Shown: piece by piece, positions 1 to 12,495 of the stretch | Layout of the letters: each line of letters opens with the position of its first letter | How positions within the stretch are numbered: position 1 is the first letter of the stretch | Source of the DNA: Cladocopium goreaui | Lineage: Eukaryota > Sar > Dinophyceae > Suessiales > Symbiodiniaceae | Assembly: GCA_947184155.2 (NCBI GenBank) | Contig: CAMXCT020001558.1 | Coordinates: forward strand, 109,501-173,500 | DNA length: 64,000 nt | Reading direction: 5' to 3' | The notes under the pieces: generated by a model | Told to the model about the DNA's origin: nothing | Seen by the model: the letters and a program-made list of their open reading frames with translations, nothing else | The model's database searches: none | Translations under genes and position numbers: made by a program

Positions 1-583
1 GCGGGTTCCCACTAGGTCGAATGATCATTGAAATTAGGGGGATACAGCCTGGTTATTCGATGCAACGAGGCAATGTGCTGACCTGATCGGTGCGGATCCA
101 GGCTGGTTGGTGGCGGCTTTTACATGTCACCCTTGTGAGGAAGTCATGGAAATCTGAGAGAAATTGAGCAGTGTTCAAAAGCCTTGTTGATTGATGCTTA
201 TATGGAGGCATTCTCCCACCATATTTTGGATTATCACTGTCACTGATTATCACACCCCATGATGTGAAATCCTATGAACCAACCAGGAGAAATGGAAGAC
301 AGAGGCTTTTAAAGCACTGCTCAAGTGGTGTTGTGTTTTGCAGCCCCAAGCTGCGGGTCATGGGCAGACCTCGAAGATGTTTCCACCACCTGAAGGTGTT
401 CCAACTATGAAGTAGTTGGAACCAATGGAAACGACTTGTAAGTCGATGTTTTGTGTTGTTCATAGTCCCAAGAGCAAATATTTGAAGACCAGGTAATTTG
501 GAGGGGTCTTTTGGACGATTCACTCACCTAACTGGACCTAACTGCTGAAAGTAACACCATGTTAAGCCTGGCCATTTGAAGCA

Positions 584-690
584 TACCCTCTAAATTTAAC
601 ATAGCCATGGAAAATGATCCATTTATAGATGGTTTACCTATAAAACATGGTAATTTGTCCATATCCATGGCTGATTTACGATGACTATGT
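584..690. repeat. degenerate TACCCTCTGG-family element
   Basis: TACCCTCTAAATTTAACATAG followed by ATGGAAAATGATCCATTTATAGATGGTTTACC, the inner sequence of the family. The right end is lost. Confidence 0.55.
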
Positions 691-756
691 CCATTGGTGC
701 CATGGGCTCAGCCGTCCCCACACCGCGGGGGGTTTTGCGCGTCCCATGGCGCTGCA

Positions 757-819
757 ATGAAGTTCCATCCCGTGCTGGCCGGGGCGCTGGCCGTGGCGCT
801 GGCCCGCCAGGCCCGCTGA
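757..819 (+). CDS. possible first exon with signal-peptide-like start (unassigned)
   Basis: A GC-rich island in AT-rich surroundings. From the ATG at 757 a short frame reads MKFHPVLAGALAVALARQ: charged start, hydrophobic Ala/Leu/Val core, then a stop at 817. It looks like an N-terminal signal peptide. A GC-type donor (CAG|GCCCGC) sits just before the stop, so the frame could be a first exon read only to about residue 18. No downstream exon could be attached by homology. It may equally be a chance GC-rich frame. Confidence 0.25.
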   Translation: MKFHPVLAGALAVALARQAR

Positions 820-1199
820 ACTGCACCGCAAAAACCGGACCCGGAGTTGATTGGATTTAAGATGATTTGAGATTATTTCAGCATGAAGTTATGAAGCATC
901 ACTATTTTGCGAATAGATGAATGATGGTTGATTCATGGGTTATTGGTTATAATTGGATGTACTTGCATATTGCATATAACTAGCCAAGAGGACAATATCT
1001 GGGGACATTGGCCACCAATAATCAACGACTTCTTGATGGGCAAAAAATGATGGGGACACAATGGGGATAAGTTGGGAGATACAACCAGCAATATGATTAT
1101 ATGGGTGTGTCTGAGTCTGAAAATGGGGCATGCCCATAAAAATGCCATTTTCATCCAGAATTGGCGGATTTTCAATTGTCACGTTTGATTTCCTGTGGG

Positions 1200-1305
1200 T
1201 ACCCTCTGGTAAACTAACACAACTATGGAAAATCACCATTTTTAATGGGTAAATCCACTATAGATGGCAATGTTAAATAGCTATGGAAACGTTTACCAGA
1301 GGGTA
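1200..1305. repeat. TACCCTCTGG inverted-repeat element (copy)
   Basis: Left end TACCCTCTGGTAAACTAACA, right end GTTTACCAGAGGGTA, 106 bp. The middle holds ATGGAAAATCACCATTTTTAA. First full-length copy in the window. Confidence 0.9.
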
Positions 1306-1808
1306 ATTGATACATGTTAGTTGGCTCATGATAATAAAGCTCCTACGACCTGGTTATTGCAACGCATTCTCGAAGCCTGTCAAAAACAGCCAGAAGAAAG
1401 GTGCATCATTGTCCACTTCACCATTTCTGAAGGTGATGTCGATAGTCTTCAAACCCTACTTAATTAATGAACACTTTTTAAAGGGGATGTAAACCACAAA
1501 CCAGCGATGGACGTCGCTGTTGATTGATATTTACACCATGTGGCTACACCAGACCCCATCTCAGAATTGGTTGAAGGGAAAATCTGCAGGAAACTGCTGT
1601 ATATTTGCGCTTAAATGCCGTGGTTTCCTGTAGGTTTGCCTTCAAACCAACCCATTGACACCTCAGTGTCAGAATAATCAGTTGGTTTCCCTATTACATC
1701 CCCATTCATGTTTTCATATGCTTTCCTCATTATTTCCCCATTATACTCCCGCTATATCCCCATTGATCCTATGGTGGTGTCAATTCCCCGTGCCTAGGCC
1801 GAGGGCAG

Positions 1809-1870
1809 GTCAAATGCTGAGATCGCTGATGTGCTCGCTGCAGTGGATGCTGAGATCGCCGCACTGCCAG
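1809..1870 (+). CDS. exon-like island, Ala/Glu/Ile-rich (unassigned)
   Basis: Bounded by an AG|G acceptor at 1807-1809 and a CAG|GTGGTG donor after 1870. The open frame reads AEIADVLAAVDAEIAALP, a probable amphipathic helix. An 11-base motif, GCTGAGATCGC, occurs twice inside it. No family recognised. The splice-site context and GC content are the only support. Confidence 0.3.
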
Positions 1871-2273
1871 GTGGTGGATGGGGTGCGCACTTGGAAAATC
1901 CGACTATTTAAGGGATGCATCTATGCACTACAATCCATTATTGATATGGTGGTAACCCCATGATTCATTCACTATAATCAGTGGGAAATCATTATTGGTG
2001 GTGACCCGCAGTATATCTTGATGAATCATAACTGGAATGGCCCCAATAATGGCCTCATTTTTTAGGGTTCTTCAGGATGGTGAGCTATGATATATCTACC
2101 ATAAACATCCATATACCCTGCTAAGCCAACTCTGCGGCACCACCATAAGTGGTCATTTTCTTGGTCACTACCATTTACCTATAGAAACCTGGTATCCTCG
2201 AATATGAAACATCATAACCATGCATAACCCTTAGCCTTAGTCAGCCATAGTCAGCCATAGTCAGCCTTAATTA

Positions 2274-2382
2274 TACCCTCTGGTTATTTAATATAGCCAT
2301 GGAAAATCACCATTTTTAATAGGTAAACCATCTATTTCTATGGGCCATCTATACCATGGCTATGTTAAATAACCAGGTGGTA
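2274..2382. repeat. TACCCTCTGG inverted-repeat element (copy, decayed right end)
   Basis: Left end TACCCTCTGGTTATTTAATA, right end TTAAATAACCAGGTGGTA. It belongs to the TGGTTATTTAA subfamily seen at 14266. It flanks the exon-like island at 2393. Confidence 0.8.
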
Positions 2383-2392
2383 GTCTTTAGAG

Positions 2393-2536
2393 GGCTTGGC
2401 GAAAGTGATTGCGGGGATCCCATCACCGAGTCCGTTTCGAATGCCAGGTGAGGAAGCCATCCAGGTAGCGCCGGCTCGCCCCACGGAGGCCACGGAGACG
2501 CCGGTGCAGGGAGCCGTGTCGGCGACATTGAGGACT
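2393..2536 (+). CDS. exon-like island between two inverted-repeat elements (unassigned)
   Basis: An open frame without stops (GLAKVIAGIPSPSPF..., then a Pro/Thr/Glu-rich stretch APARPTEATETPVQG) fills the whole gap between two copies of the TACCCTCTGG element at 2274-2382 and 2537-2645. An in-frame TAG lies just upstream inside the left flank, and an AG|G acceptor (TTTAGAG|G) precedes 2393. The donor could be the GA at TTGAG|GAC or the CTG|GTAAAC inside the right element. It was probably one exon with an element on each side. No family recognised. Confidence 0.4.
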
Positions 2537-2645
2537 TACCCGGCCTGGTAAACTCACAGTTTGCTATTGAAAATTGCGATTTATAGTTGATTTACCCATT
2601 GAAAATGGTGATTTTCCATAGTTATTGTTAGTTTACCAGAGGGTA
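2537..2645. repeat. TACCCTCTGG inverted-repeat element (CCCGGCC variant)
   Basis: Left end TACCCGGCCTGGTAAACTCA, right end GTTAGTTTACCAGAGGGTA. The CCCGGCC variant of the left end is shared with the copy at 32265, suggesting a subfamily. It flanks the exon-like island at 2393-2536 on its 3' side. Confidence 0.8.
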
Positions 2646-4202
2646 TGAAGATAGATAATGACAGATAGATAGCGATATATGTATATATATAATGTGCCTT
2701 TGTAGAGCTATCTGTGTGTGTGTGTGTGCATAATGTAACACATCATCCCAAAAAACCACTTTAATGCCTTAATCATAAAAGGAATACAGACTGCATTATC
2801 AAAAAATATGGATTTCACGATCAAACAATTGGAGGTTTATACCAGTCATCAAGTTGATTTAAACAAAAATGAATCAGTATTACTAGAGTTTATCTCTGTT
2901 TTGTGGGGTGTTGGTCGGGTTTCGGCACAACATCAACGGAGTTCTTGAGCCAAGAGTGGTGGTTTAAGTTCGAGTGCCACAGAAAGATTGCCATGGTGAT
3001 TTTGGTTCCCCTATGATTGGCATGGTGATCCAACATATCCAACATGGCCTTCAGAGAGGCTTACGATTTGTTTCTTTTCTTTCACTACTTTTGAGAACTG
3101 TACGTGTATTTTCCTGAGCAAGTCCCAGAAGCACATTTATCATCATCTATCTAGATGCGTACATGCGCACATATACACATATTAATCATATACACATATA
3201 CAATCATATGCACATATACAATCATATACATACATAAATACATATATCGTGATTATACTACTAAATATCCGCTTCTTGATTACATCAGATTTGATTTTGA
3301 TCCCTCACCCGCTCCATGTTTTTTCTGCTCCAAGGAATCGCTGCAGTGGCTTTTTGCATAGCGAGGGCGACCTGTCGAAGGGGATGGTACCCGTTTTGTT
3401 TTACTGATGTTTTCCATCAGAAATAAGTGGAATATATGTATGAATATGTGACATGTGCATGCACACACACACATATATATATACATATATACACGTAATT
3501 ATATATATATATATACATACACAATAGGTATATGTGTTGATGTCATGAAAATGGCAATCTGTGGGTGGTCTCCGCATTTTTTGGACCAACCGACAGCCTC
3601 ATGCTGGAGATCTGTCTGGATCCTAATCGGTTTAGCATGGTTGATTTGCTTATGAATGTGTTTCCTGGTGGTTTTTGCTGCTTGCCATTGTTTGAGGATT
3701 GGATGCAGGAACTCGCAACATGCTTGCCAGTCTTAGACTGCTAGACCGGCTAGACCCGTGGATTTATTCACATGCATCCTTTGCTGATAGCATCTGGAAC
3801 TGAGAGATTTTTTTTCCTGTCTCAATCTCCCAGATGTTTGTGTTGTTCTTGGCAGATGAGATGGATCATGTCAGTGACTCCTAGGCAAAACCTCAGAGAT
3901 TTTGCCCGAACAATTTGACGCGATCTCCTTCCTTGCCGAGAACGAAGCAGCAGAGGATAGGGGAGGAATCTGGAAAGCTTAGAACGTGGGATACCTTGGG
4001 ACCTTGGGACACTCGCTCAGTCATGATTTGTGCGTGAGCAAATATGATTGGACCCTCAAACTTGGTCGAAAAAAAACACTAAAGACCAGCAAATTGGCCA
4101 GTCGGTGCTCCAATTTTGACCTGCTCTCGGGTAAATCTCCCATTTTATAGATGGTTTTCCCATTAAAGACCTCCATTTATAGAAAATGTCCTTGGTCGCC
4201 AG

Positions 4203-4257
4203 GAGCTGGCAAGCGCGAGCGAGGATGAGGCGCTACAAGCGGAAGCTCAGGAGCTTG
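4203..4257 (+). CDS. exon-like island, acidic helix (unassigned)
   Basis: An AG|G acceptor (GTCGCCAG|GAG) opens a frame ELASASEDEALQAEAQEL, which ends at a GT-type donor (CTTG|GTAATG). The residue pattern suggests a charged alpha-helix or coiled coil. The island is GC-rich against AT-rich flanks. A degenerate copy of the TACCCTCTGG family begins about 30 bases downstream. Product unknown. Confidence 0.3.
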
Positions 4258-5917
4258 GTAATGGGAAACGATGGGAAGATTCCCCGCTGGTAAACTAACA
4301 AAGCTATGGAAAATGGACCATTTATAGATCACATTAGATGACTTACCTCCTTACCTGTACAAGACCTGTACAAGTGGTAATTCTCAATTAGGTTAATTTA
4401 CTGGATGGTAACCCATCAAATTTGATGATTTGGGTCGGGAAACTAAGAAGTTAACAGTGATCGAAAGGGAATTTTCTTGGCAAGTCAAAGGGGAGTGGCA
4501 ACAACCAAGTCGCATTTTGATGATGGTTTGTCCATTGCTATGGGATCTATGGGGGATGCCGAGCGCCATGGATAGATAGGAATGAAACAATACAGGCTCA
4601 CCAGGACCTCACCATATGGTCGTGGTGAGATGCTTGGCAGAGGCAGTCATCCCATAAATGGCTAGTTTCTGGTGTAGGGATTTTGGTGAACTGCCCAAGA
4701 GTATGTAAATTCAATGCTCATGAGATACCAAATACAGATGCTATATCAGATAAGTAAAATCCTATAGGTTGCCAAGAATTATGGGGTACCTCATTCGTTT
4801 GCTATTTTACTTTAAAGTTGGTTCTCTCAATCATGAGGTTCTTTAGGTGCCTTATGACAAACCCATGTCACACTGGAGGCTTCAATGCACCAGATTGACG
4901 TGAGAATGGAAAACTATTGAGATGGGGATTAAGTGCCAAGAAAGAAATGTTAGCAAGGGCTAACACAAATCATGTGTTGTACATATCCAAAAATCATAAT
5001 AAATTGGCATGGTTCAAAATAAGGTACCAATTTTCAGCCAATCATGTCGTCCCCGGGGTTTGAAAAAATGGCTTGGCCCGTACCCAAATACGTAACGTTA
5101 CTAACAGTAATGATATAGTAATGATATAGTATGGGGATTCAACCACTCCCCGCAGGTGACCTTCCCAATAATAGACGGTTAACAGCCAAAAAAAGTCACG
5201 TGGGGGGTTGGTTGAATCCACATGAAAAGTGTAGATTGTGTAGGTATCAATGCAGGTAGGTCGATGACTGGATGATGGAAAATTCGCAGTGACCCCCATC
5301 ATATCCTATCATATCCAGATTAAAAATTAATAATTATCTTAAAATTATATGGATATTATAGTAGATATTAGTAGTAAGACATGTCATTTTCCCACAATTT
5401 TCTCAACATTTTCCCAAGAAAACCACTGTAATGTCCAGTAAAAAAAGGAGGCGCGCTCCCGAGCTTGGCTGTTGCGTGCTCAAGCACGGCAGAATCAGGG
5501 CCTGGACTGCCATGATGGAAACGCTGGGAGGTGGTAGGTTTGTCAAAGGCATAATATGTGTGGCATTTTATGGTGCTTTTTTAGCAGGTCTGCGGTATTT
5601 TATGGCAGTGTTTCGCATTTTTTGGCATTTCGTGGCCAACAATTGGAGTTTGTATTTTTTGGGTTGCCAGCACCAGCTTTAGCGTCAAGCGAGGAAAGTC
5701 CACCACAAAGGGGATAGAAAGCAAATTGAAGTAAGAGAAATGAGGCTGCAACCGGCCAAAAACCACAGATGCAACCTGAAACCGATCTATCTATATATAT
5801 ATATATATTATACACACATATATATATATATACATAATTATATATATATATATACATAATTATATATATATATATGAAACCGAAAATCGTATATAATAAT
5901 CAAGAATCAGGCAGAAT

Positions 5918-6046
5918 ATGGCGCAGGACAGCGACAGCGCTGCTGCTGGTGTGCGTGTCGCGGAGCACTCGGTCGCCAAGAAATCGCGGCTGGCGGAGGA
6001 GTTGATGACGAAGGAGCGGTTCAGAACTGATGGAGAGAGAGAGTGA
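5918..6046 (+). CDS. possible first exon MAQDSDSAAAG... (unassigned)
   Basis: GC-rich frame from the ATG at 5918 (MAQDSDSAAAGVRVAEHSV, then KKSRLAEELMTKERF) to a TGA at 6044. An AG|G acceptor precedes it at 5909-5911, so it could also be an internal exon read in the same frame. Composition is polar and charged, with no membrane segment or known motif. The 3' limit is uncertain because the last codons fall in a GA-rich run (GAGAGAGAG) that may already be intron. Confidence 0.3.
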   Translation: MAQDSDSAAAGVRVAEHSVAKKSRLAEELMTKERFRTDGERE

Positions 6047-7241
6047 GAGATCTAGAAAATCTGGGAAAATCCCTTGTCAAGTTTAGATCAGATCTAGGAA
6101 TTTTGTTATTAGAAAATCTATTAATATATATTCCTCAGGAAGCATTGGAATGGCAGAAACGCTGCGAATGGGCCCAGTAGGAATGGTATAGATATTAGGA
6201 AGGGAAGGTGCCACTTCTCTGGCATTCATTTTTGGTCTCGAAAATTGGATCAAATTTTACAGAACTTTTGCTGGTTCTGGTTCGAAACATTTTTTGGATT
6301 TTGCTTCCAGTCTCAAAGTGTGAAGGCAGGGCATGACTCAAAACTAGCTATAACATCAGAATTGACACTCTAAACGTCTCTTTGGCACTCCTTTTATTAG
6401 CTCTAAGCGCTAGCCGCTAGCCCAATGGGCAGCTGGTGACAGCCAAGTTTCAACAGGCTCGAAGTGCGAGACAAGCTGTGTTGCAGCTGACGGACAAGGC
6501 TCAGCCCACAGTCCTGCATGAAGAGGTTCAAATGCCCACGGGAATTCCCTATAGGAATGAAGGGTGACCTGGCCCATGGCAAACATTTTTGTGTGGTGGT
6601 TGGGACGCACATTAGGGTTAGTATACGGATAGGGTACCATGGGTACCCCATTCTCTCCATCTCCTGATTAATCATCCTTTTCCCTATTGACATTCGAATT
6701 TTCGAGGGTCTACGCCATTTTCAGACACATCCATGTGGAATCAATCACCTTACTTCTGCGGCCAACATTGCTGCTGATGCTGTGGGTTACAGGGTGGTAT
6801 AGCCCAACACGTTGATCCCACCATGGTATGGAGAAGCGGATCTCATTATCGCTCTTTGACGTCAAAAAATGTGGTCCCCAAAAAGCCAAAAATTGCATTG
6901 TTCATTGTTCATCACCATTTTATATCATTTTTCCTGTCAAATCTGCCACCCCAGTGAACAATACTGTAGCTGTAGCTGCTAAATGGACGTTCATCCCCCA
7001 ACATACATGCTATGATGATACAATACAGGCTTTGACACATCCCGAACACTTATTCTATCATTTATTTCTTCAAGTGTCTTAAACTCATCAAAATGGCCAG
7101 TACACGTTTGCATATGGATATTAAATCGCCCAAAAAAAATGGAACATGATGGGTGTTTCATAGGTATTGCTACGCCATACCTCGCCGGTCTCACCAGTGT
7201 GGCTGGGACGATTCGACGATGGCGACAGATAGATGGAAAAT

Positions 7242-7348
7242 GGCTGAATTATAAGGACCTCACTGTGATGTAAGGGGAAGACCGGAAGACCCCATCATGT
7301 CCTAATTTTCCAAGGTTTTTCAGGATGGTGAAATAGTATAATTCAGCC
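7242..7348. repeat. inverted-repeat element, GGCTGAATTATAA family
   Basis: Ends GGCTGAATTATAAGGACCTCAC and GGTGAAATAGTATAATTCAGCC are imperfect inverted complements about 107 bp apart. The same architecture recurs at 27587-27705 with ends GGGTAAATTATAA/TTATAATTTACCC and the shared internal words GACCTCACTG and GGTGAAAT. Confidence 0.55.
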
Positions 7349-8322
7349 AGATGGATGGCTGAGGATGCTAGTCCTACAAGGTGCTGCCCTATGTTTACGG
7401 TAGATATCTCGAACTGCTTCATCCTGTACTGGTGTAAACCAACACACATAACTGGGGGACACCACCTGGTAAACACATTTTAAACTGCCACCCGCTGGTA
7501 ATTCAACAGAACAGGGAACATTGTTTATTTTCTATTTTTTATTTTCTATTTTTGATGGACAAAGTTGTTGCGATTCCATCTCGCGCGCGTGTGTATGTAT
7601 ATCATATACTATTTATATAGTTTGGTATTTTTAACCATGATTACGCATATGTTTTAAATGTATGTGCTCATATGCAATCAAATCACAACACAATGATACC
7701 ATAGCAACAATATGTAATAGTGACAATGGCAATGACAATAGGAACAGTACACAATCAGAAAAACCTCAAGGATTACAGCCAAACATTTTGAGAAAATGGT
7801 TGCATGCTTTCACGGCAATGATAATAGTGAAGTATATTAGTACTTTAGTGAAGACTTGTGACACTTAAACATTGTAATTTAATATGTTGATGAGGAACAA
7901 CTACGGCAATGGCAAACATCATGATTGTGAGGATTATAACAAAGAACAATCAATGGTATCAAATATGCATGCAGAACTTGGCTAAATGAACGACCAGATA
8001 AGTATAGATAAGTACATAGTGATATTGCTTGATGGTTGGTTTCATGGTGTATTTTGAATCATGCTTGGGATGGATGATCCCAATGACCTTTTTCATTTTC
8101 GACTGTACATACATGATCATACATGCATATCATATCCATAATTCGGTCATTGGTCGGATTCCTATTTTGATGGTTAAATCCCAAATTTCGCAGCATTTTT
8201 TATGGTTAAATCCTAATTTATCAGCATTTTAGCAATTTTGATGGTCAACCAATGGTTCGCCATACATACTTAGAACATTTGAGGTGTCTCTATGTCAGGC
8301 TTGAGCTTGGCACCGCTGCGAG

Positions 8323-8381
8323 GCTCCAAAGTGGCTGGCTTCGAGTTCTACGAGGTCGGCTTCCGCTGTGCGAACGACGAG
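8323..8381 (+). CDS. exon with weak resemblance to a sulfatase-modifying-factor C-terminus
   Basis: AG|G acceptor (GCTGCGAG|GCTCC) and a GC donor (GACGAG|GCGGCC) bound a frame reading GSKVAGFEFYEVGFRCANDE. The VGFRCA word is typical of the C-terminal end of FGE-sulfatase (formylglycine-generating-type) domains, but the match is far too short to be secure. No other FGE exon was recognised nearby. Confidence 0.3.
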
Positions 8382-8821
8382 GCGGCCCGGGGGAGGTGGA
8401 GGAGATGACGTTCAGCCTGAAAGCCAAACAAAAAAATGGAGGTTCCGAAGTCATGGGGGTACCCCAATAGCTGGATGTTTCACGGAAAATCCGAAAATCA
8501 CATGGATGATTTGGGGATATCCTCCATTTAGGATGACAAAAACCTAGGAAAAAATGGAGAGCACATGGGATTGAAGTGAACCAACTTAACCAACTACAAT
8601 TGGAAATTACAGGACAGAGAATGGTGATTTAGCGCAGAAAAGTGAGATTTAAGAAGGAACAAATGTATACAAATGTGATATTACAAAGAACATGGGGATT
8701 TTAAAAAGGGATTCAGCCGTTGAAAACTGGGATTATGAAATATGACTTGACCGGACCGACCAGGGCTGCACATCCCCAAAGTGATTTCCCGTTGTATCCA
8801 TTTTTGTTGCTTAACCCCCTA

Positions 8822-8945
8822 TCAATCACCATAAGAATCCCAGCAATTCACATTAAATCCCATTAAATCACTATGAAATCCCATGAAATCACCAGAAAGT
8901 GTCATTAAATCATCATAAAATCCCATTAAATCACCACTCAACCAC
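8822..8945. repeat. minisatellite, reverse-complement relative of the 51-52 kb array
   Basis: Tandem imperfect units built on AATCCCATTAAATCACTATGA. Its reverse complement (GGATTTCATAGTGATTTAATGGG) is nearly the core of the 52-bp unit at 51345-52350 (GGAATTTCATAGTGGTTTAG), so the same satellite family occurs twice, in opposite orientation. Confidence 0.6.
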
Positions 8946-9906
8946 CATAAAAGTCACCACAAAAATTTCCCAGGAGCTCCAGGAGCATCGCTATGGAGTC
9001 GGATCCTTCGCCAGCAACGAGTTGCAGGTGGCCCTTTTGGGCGTTGGTGGGTGGTGACTGAGCCCCTGAAATCATGGTAATAATGTCAATTTTGGTTTGG
9101 GGATGATCTATACCGCCCATTTATATAGTGATTTTGGGGTTAAACCATGTTAAAAACCACCAAGCAGATATGAATGTGTCAGGGAGTCACCATCTATTGG
9201 GACTTATGGTATGATGAGGATATAATGGATTAATGGGATATTTGGCTAACTTTAGAACTTATTAATATGGTCTTTAGGGAAATCATTGGGAACGATTGCG
9301 GATTTACTTGGAATATATGCATGTATTGATACGATATTTGGGTGTGTTTGAACATGGGATGTTCCAAGCTTAAATCAGGAGCATGACGATTAACCCGTAG
9401 GTGGCCCGGCCTTTGGAGACGTTTCAGGGAGATTGGAATGGAACATGCCCTCTGGAAATCAGCCATGGTTTTCCCATAATATATATATATATATACGTAT
9501 AATATATATATATATGTAAAGATCCACGAGTTTCCCATAAAAGAAAACTCTATCTATATAATTGCAATGTTTCATTACCAGAGGGTAATGGAAATGAGAT
9601 TGGAAAAGGAACTGCTCCTAGTTAGGAGCTGTGTGCTCCGTTTGCCAGTTTCTGAAGACAAACAGTTCAGCGCATCTAATTTCACTACAAAATCCAATAT
9701 CTATATATTATGGGGTTATCCATTCTTTAGGTTTGGCTTAGCACCTAGCCGCCTCTTCCCAACGTCGCAGGACACCCAAATGAAATGCCAGCAATGTTTG
9801 CCACCCACAGCGGCCTGGCGATGGCCTGGTGGGGCTGATTGGCAGGTCACTCTGAAGTGTTTTTGGTCTAAAATGATCGGAAATCTGGATATACGTGTAT
9901 GTATAT

Positions 9907-10345
9907 ATACATATTATATTATATTATATTATATTATTTTATTTTATTTTATTTTATATTATATATTATATATTATATTATATTATATTTTATTATATTA
10001 TATTATATTATATATTATATATTATATTATATTATATTTGTTATATTATATTATATTATATAGTTATATATTATATTATATTATATTACAAAATTATATA
10101 TTATATTATTTTATATAGTATAGTTATATATTATATTATATTATATTATATTATATAGTTATATATTATATTATATTATATTATATAGTTATATATTATA
10201 TTATATATTATATATTTATATGTTATATTATATTAAAATATTATATTATATTATATTATATTATGTTATATTATATTTTGTTATATTATATTATCTTATA
10301 TTATGTTATATTATATTATATTATATTATTTTAAATTTTATTTAG
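9907..10345. repeat. TTATA pentanucleotide array
   Basis: About 440 bp of nearly pure TTATA/TATAT units with a few interruptions (TTTTA, GTTATA, CAAAATTA). Long frames of Tyr and Ile through it are artefacts of the repeat. Confidence 0.9.
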
Positions 10346-11255
10346 TTATGTATATATATATAATTACATGGCTATATATATATATATACATATGTATGTA
10401 TATATATTCTTGGCATGATCTTGGCCAATAGCTTTATCACCGCTTCAACAAAAACAGAGATGACATTTCCATGCTCCAATCGTGGAAGATTTCGTATGCG
10501 TATGGTTTAAGTCCAAGGTGGCCATCGAGCAATTTGAACATGTTAGATGTAATGCCGAGATGCATAGCAAGAAATGTTCGTGCATCAACGCCGCTACGAT
10601 TTACGATTCGACATACTTATGACTAGACTTTATAATAAATATATGGGCTATGGGCAAGGTATAGACACACACACATATATATATATAATATTATAATTAA
10701 TGTATGTATATATATATTATGTGTGTGATATATATATATATACATACATACATATTGCACCATTGCACCAGTCCCACTCAGCAAACCCCATCGCCCCCGC
10801 GGCCCTAGGAGAAACCACTTGAAAGCCTTGCCCAGGACACGGAGTTGGCCTCACGGGATGAATCCAGGTTCCTCATTGGTTTTCGTAGAACTTGGACCAA
10901 AAATTAGTGCCTACCATGCGAAGAAATATTGATGGATATTGCCTATAAATCCATATAAAAGATCATTAAAAGGAGATACCAGGTATAAGATGGTAGATGT
11001 GTCATGATGTGTCACTCGCAGGAGTTGAAGGCTTTGAGGACCTCATTCTCAGCTATTTCCAGCAACATCACCAAGCTGCAATCCGATGTATCCCATTTGC
11101 ATCGGTGAAAAGCGTTGGGCGCAAGGGAGATGACTTGGTCTTGTGTGCGTTTGTTTAAAAAGATACAGTGTGTCCACGACTGAGGGGTTCTTACGGTAGG
11201 TGTTAAGGCCCGGTGTTCAATCGAGGTGGTATCCGGGGCGTTTGGCATTTTCGCT

Positions 11256-11432
11256 GTAAATTTCCGCACAAAATGCCTCTTCTGACATGTCCATGTGCAT
11301 TTCGACTTCGCAGGCTCCCACAAATCGGGTGTCGCGGGCTTGGCAAACGGCACTCCCTGTAAATTTCCGCACAAAATGGCTCTTGTGAAATGTCCGTGTA
11401 CCTTTCGACCGCGCAGGCTCGCACAAAGTGTG
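11256..11432. repeat. two diverged 75-bp direct copies
   Basis: Two blocks, about 11256-11330 and 11359-11432, each begin TGTAAATTTCCGCACAAAATG and end in CGCAGGCTC.CACAAA. On the + strand both can read CKFPHKM...CPC.FR.RRL.Q; the complementary strand is also open. Conservation at peptide level could mean a decayed coding repeat or only a recent duplication. Confidence 0.6.
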
Positions 11433-11529
11433 CTTCCCGGTCTTGAGATCGGTCTTCCTCCTCAACATCCTCCTCCTCAACATCATCATTTTCCTCCTCC
11501 TCCTCCTCAACATCCACAAAATCATCTTC

Positions 11530-11563
11530 CTCTCATCATCATCATCATCATCATCATCATCAG

Positions 11564-11617
<54 letters not shown>

Positions 11618-11959
11618 CATCATCACCATCATCATCGTCATCAACATCATCATCATCATCACCATCATCATCATCTCCCTCATCATCATCATCATCATCT
11701 CCATCATCATCATCATCATAATCATCATCATCATCACCATCATCATTACCATCACCATCACCATCACCATCATCACCATCATCATCATCATCACCATCAT
11801 CATCATCATCCTCATGCTCATCCTAATCCTCATCCTCATCATCATCATCATCATCATCATCACTATCATCATTATCATCATCATCACCATCATCATCGTC
11901 ATCAACATCATCATCATCATCACCATCATCATCATCATCCTCATCATCATCATCATCAT

Positions 11960-12000
<41 letters not shown>

Positions 12001-12075
12001 CCAATCACCATCATCGTCGTCATCATCATCAACATCACCATTATCATTCCCATCATGAGCAACATTAACATCATC
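11530..12075. repeat. (ATC)n trinucleotide array
   Basis: About 545 bp of ATC repeats with occasional ACC, GTC, TCC and CTC variants. It creates long poly-Ile/Ser/His frames on the + strand and poly-Met/Asp frames on the - strand, all of which are considered non-coding. Confidence 0.95.
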
Positions 12076-12495
12076 GTCAGCATTATATTACATGATCGTT
12101 TTTACTTACCCCACACTGTTTGGGGCCTCTTGCCGGGATGTTTTTTTAAGTGTTTAAATGGTGAAACAAGGGATGCTTCCAGATATCATTGACACATGCT
12201 TCACACACACAATCCACACATATACAAGTACTCGAGTCTGTGTGTACATACATGTGTGCATGTATGAATGTTGTGATGTGACGTGCCTTGACTTGACGTA
12301 AACATAATGTATATTTTTTATTTAACTGTAAATGTAGATGCGCAGGTGAATGTGAATCTGAATGGACATATCATGTGATCAGACCTAACCTAATCTTATT
12401 TTATGTCATGTCATGTCATGCAAGTGCAGTAGGATGCGCTCAAATTGTGACATGATAATCTTTGATAATTATGCGTGTCCCCAGTTTTCGATCAG

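Larger units (their letters stand above)
8382..12495. other. gene-poor stretch dominated by simple repeats
   Basis: No recognisable coding exon. It contains the 8.8-kb minisatellite, a lone element end (TTACCAGAGGGTAA) near 9576-9588, a TTATA array, a duplicated 75-bp block at 11.3 kb and an ATC array. It may be a long intron or the 5' side of the cysteine desulfurase gene, whose N-terminal exons were not found. Confidence 0.5.

Noticed and set aside
9567..10158. 183-residue frame ending in Tyr/Ile repeats
   Set aside because: More than a third of it is the TTATA array, and the N-terminal part has no recognised domain or splice context.
11295..12083. Long open frames (+ poly Ile/Ser/His; - poly Met or Asp) across the ATC array
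   Set aside because: They are produced by a trinucleotide microsatellite open in nearly all frames on both strands, with no gene-like sequence at the ends.
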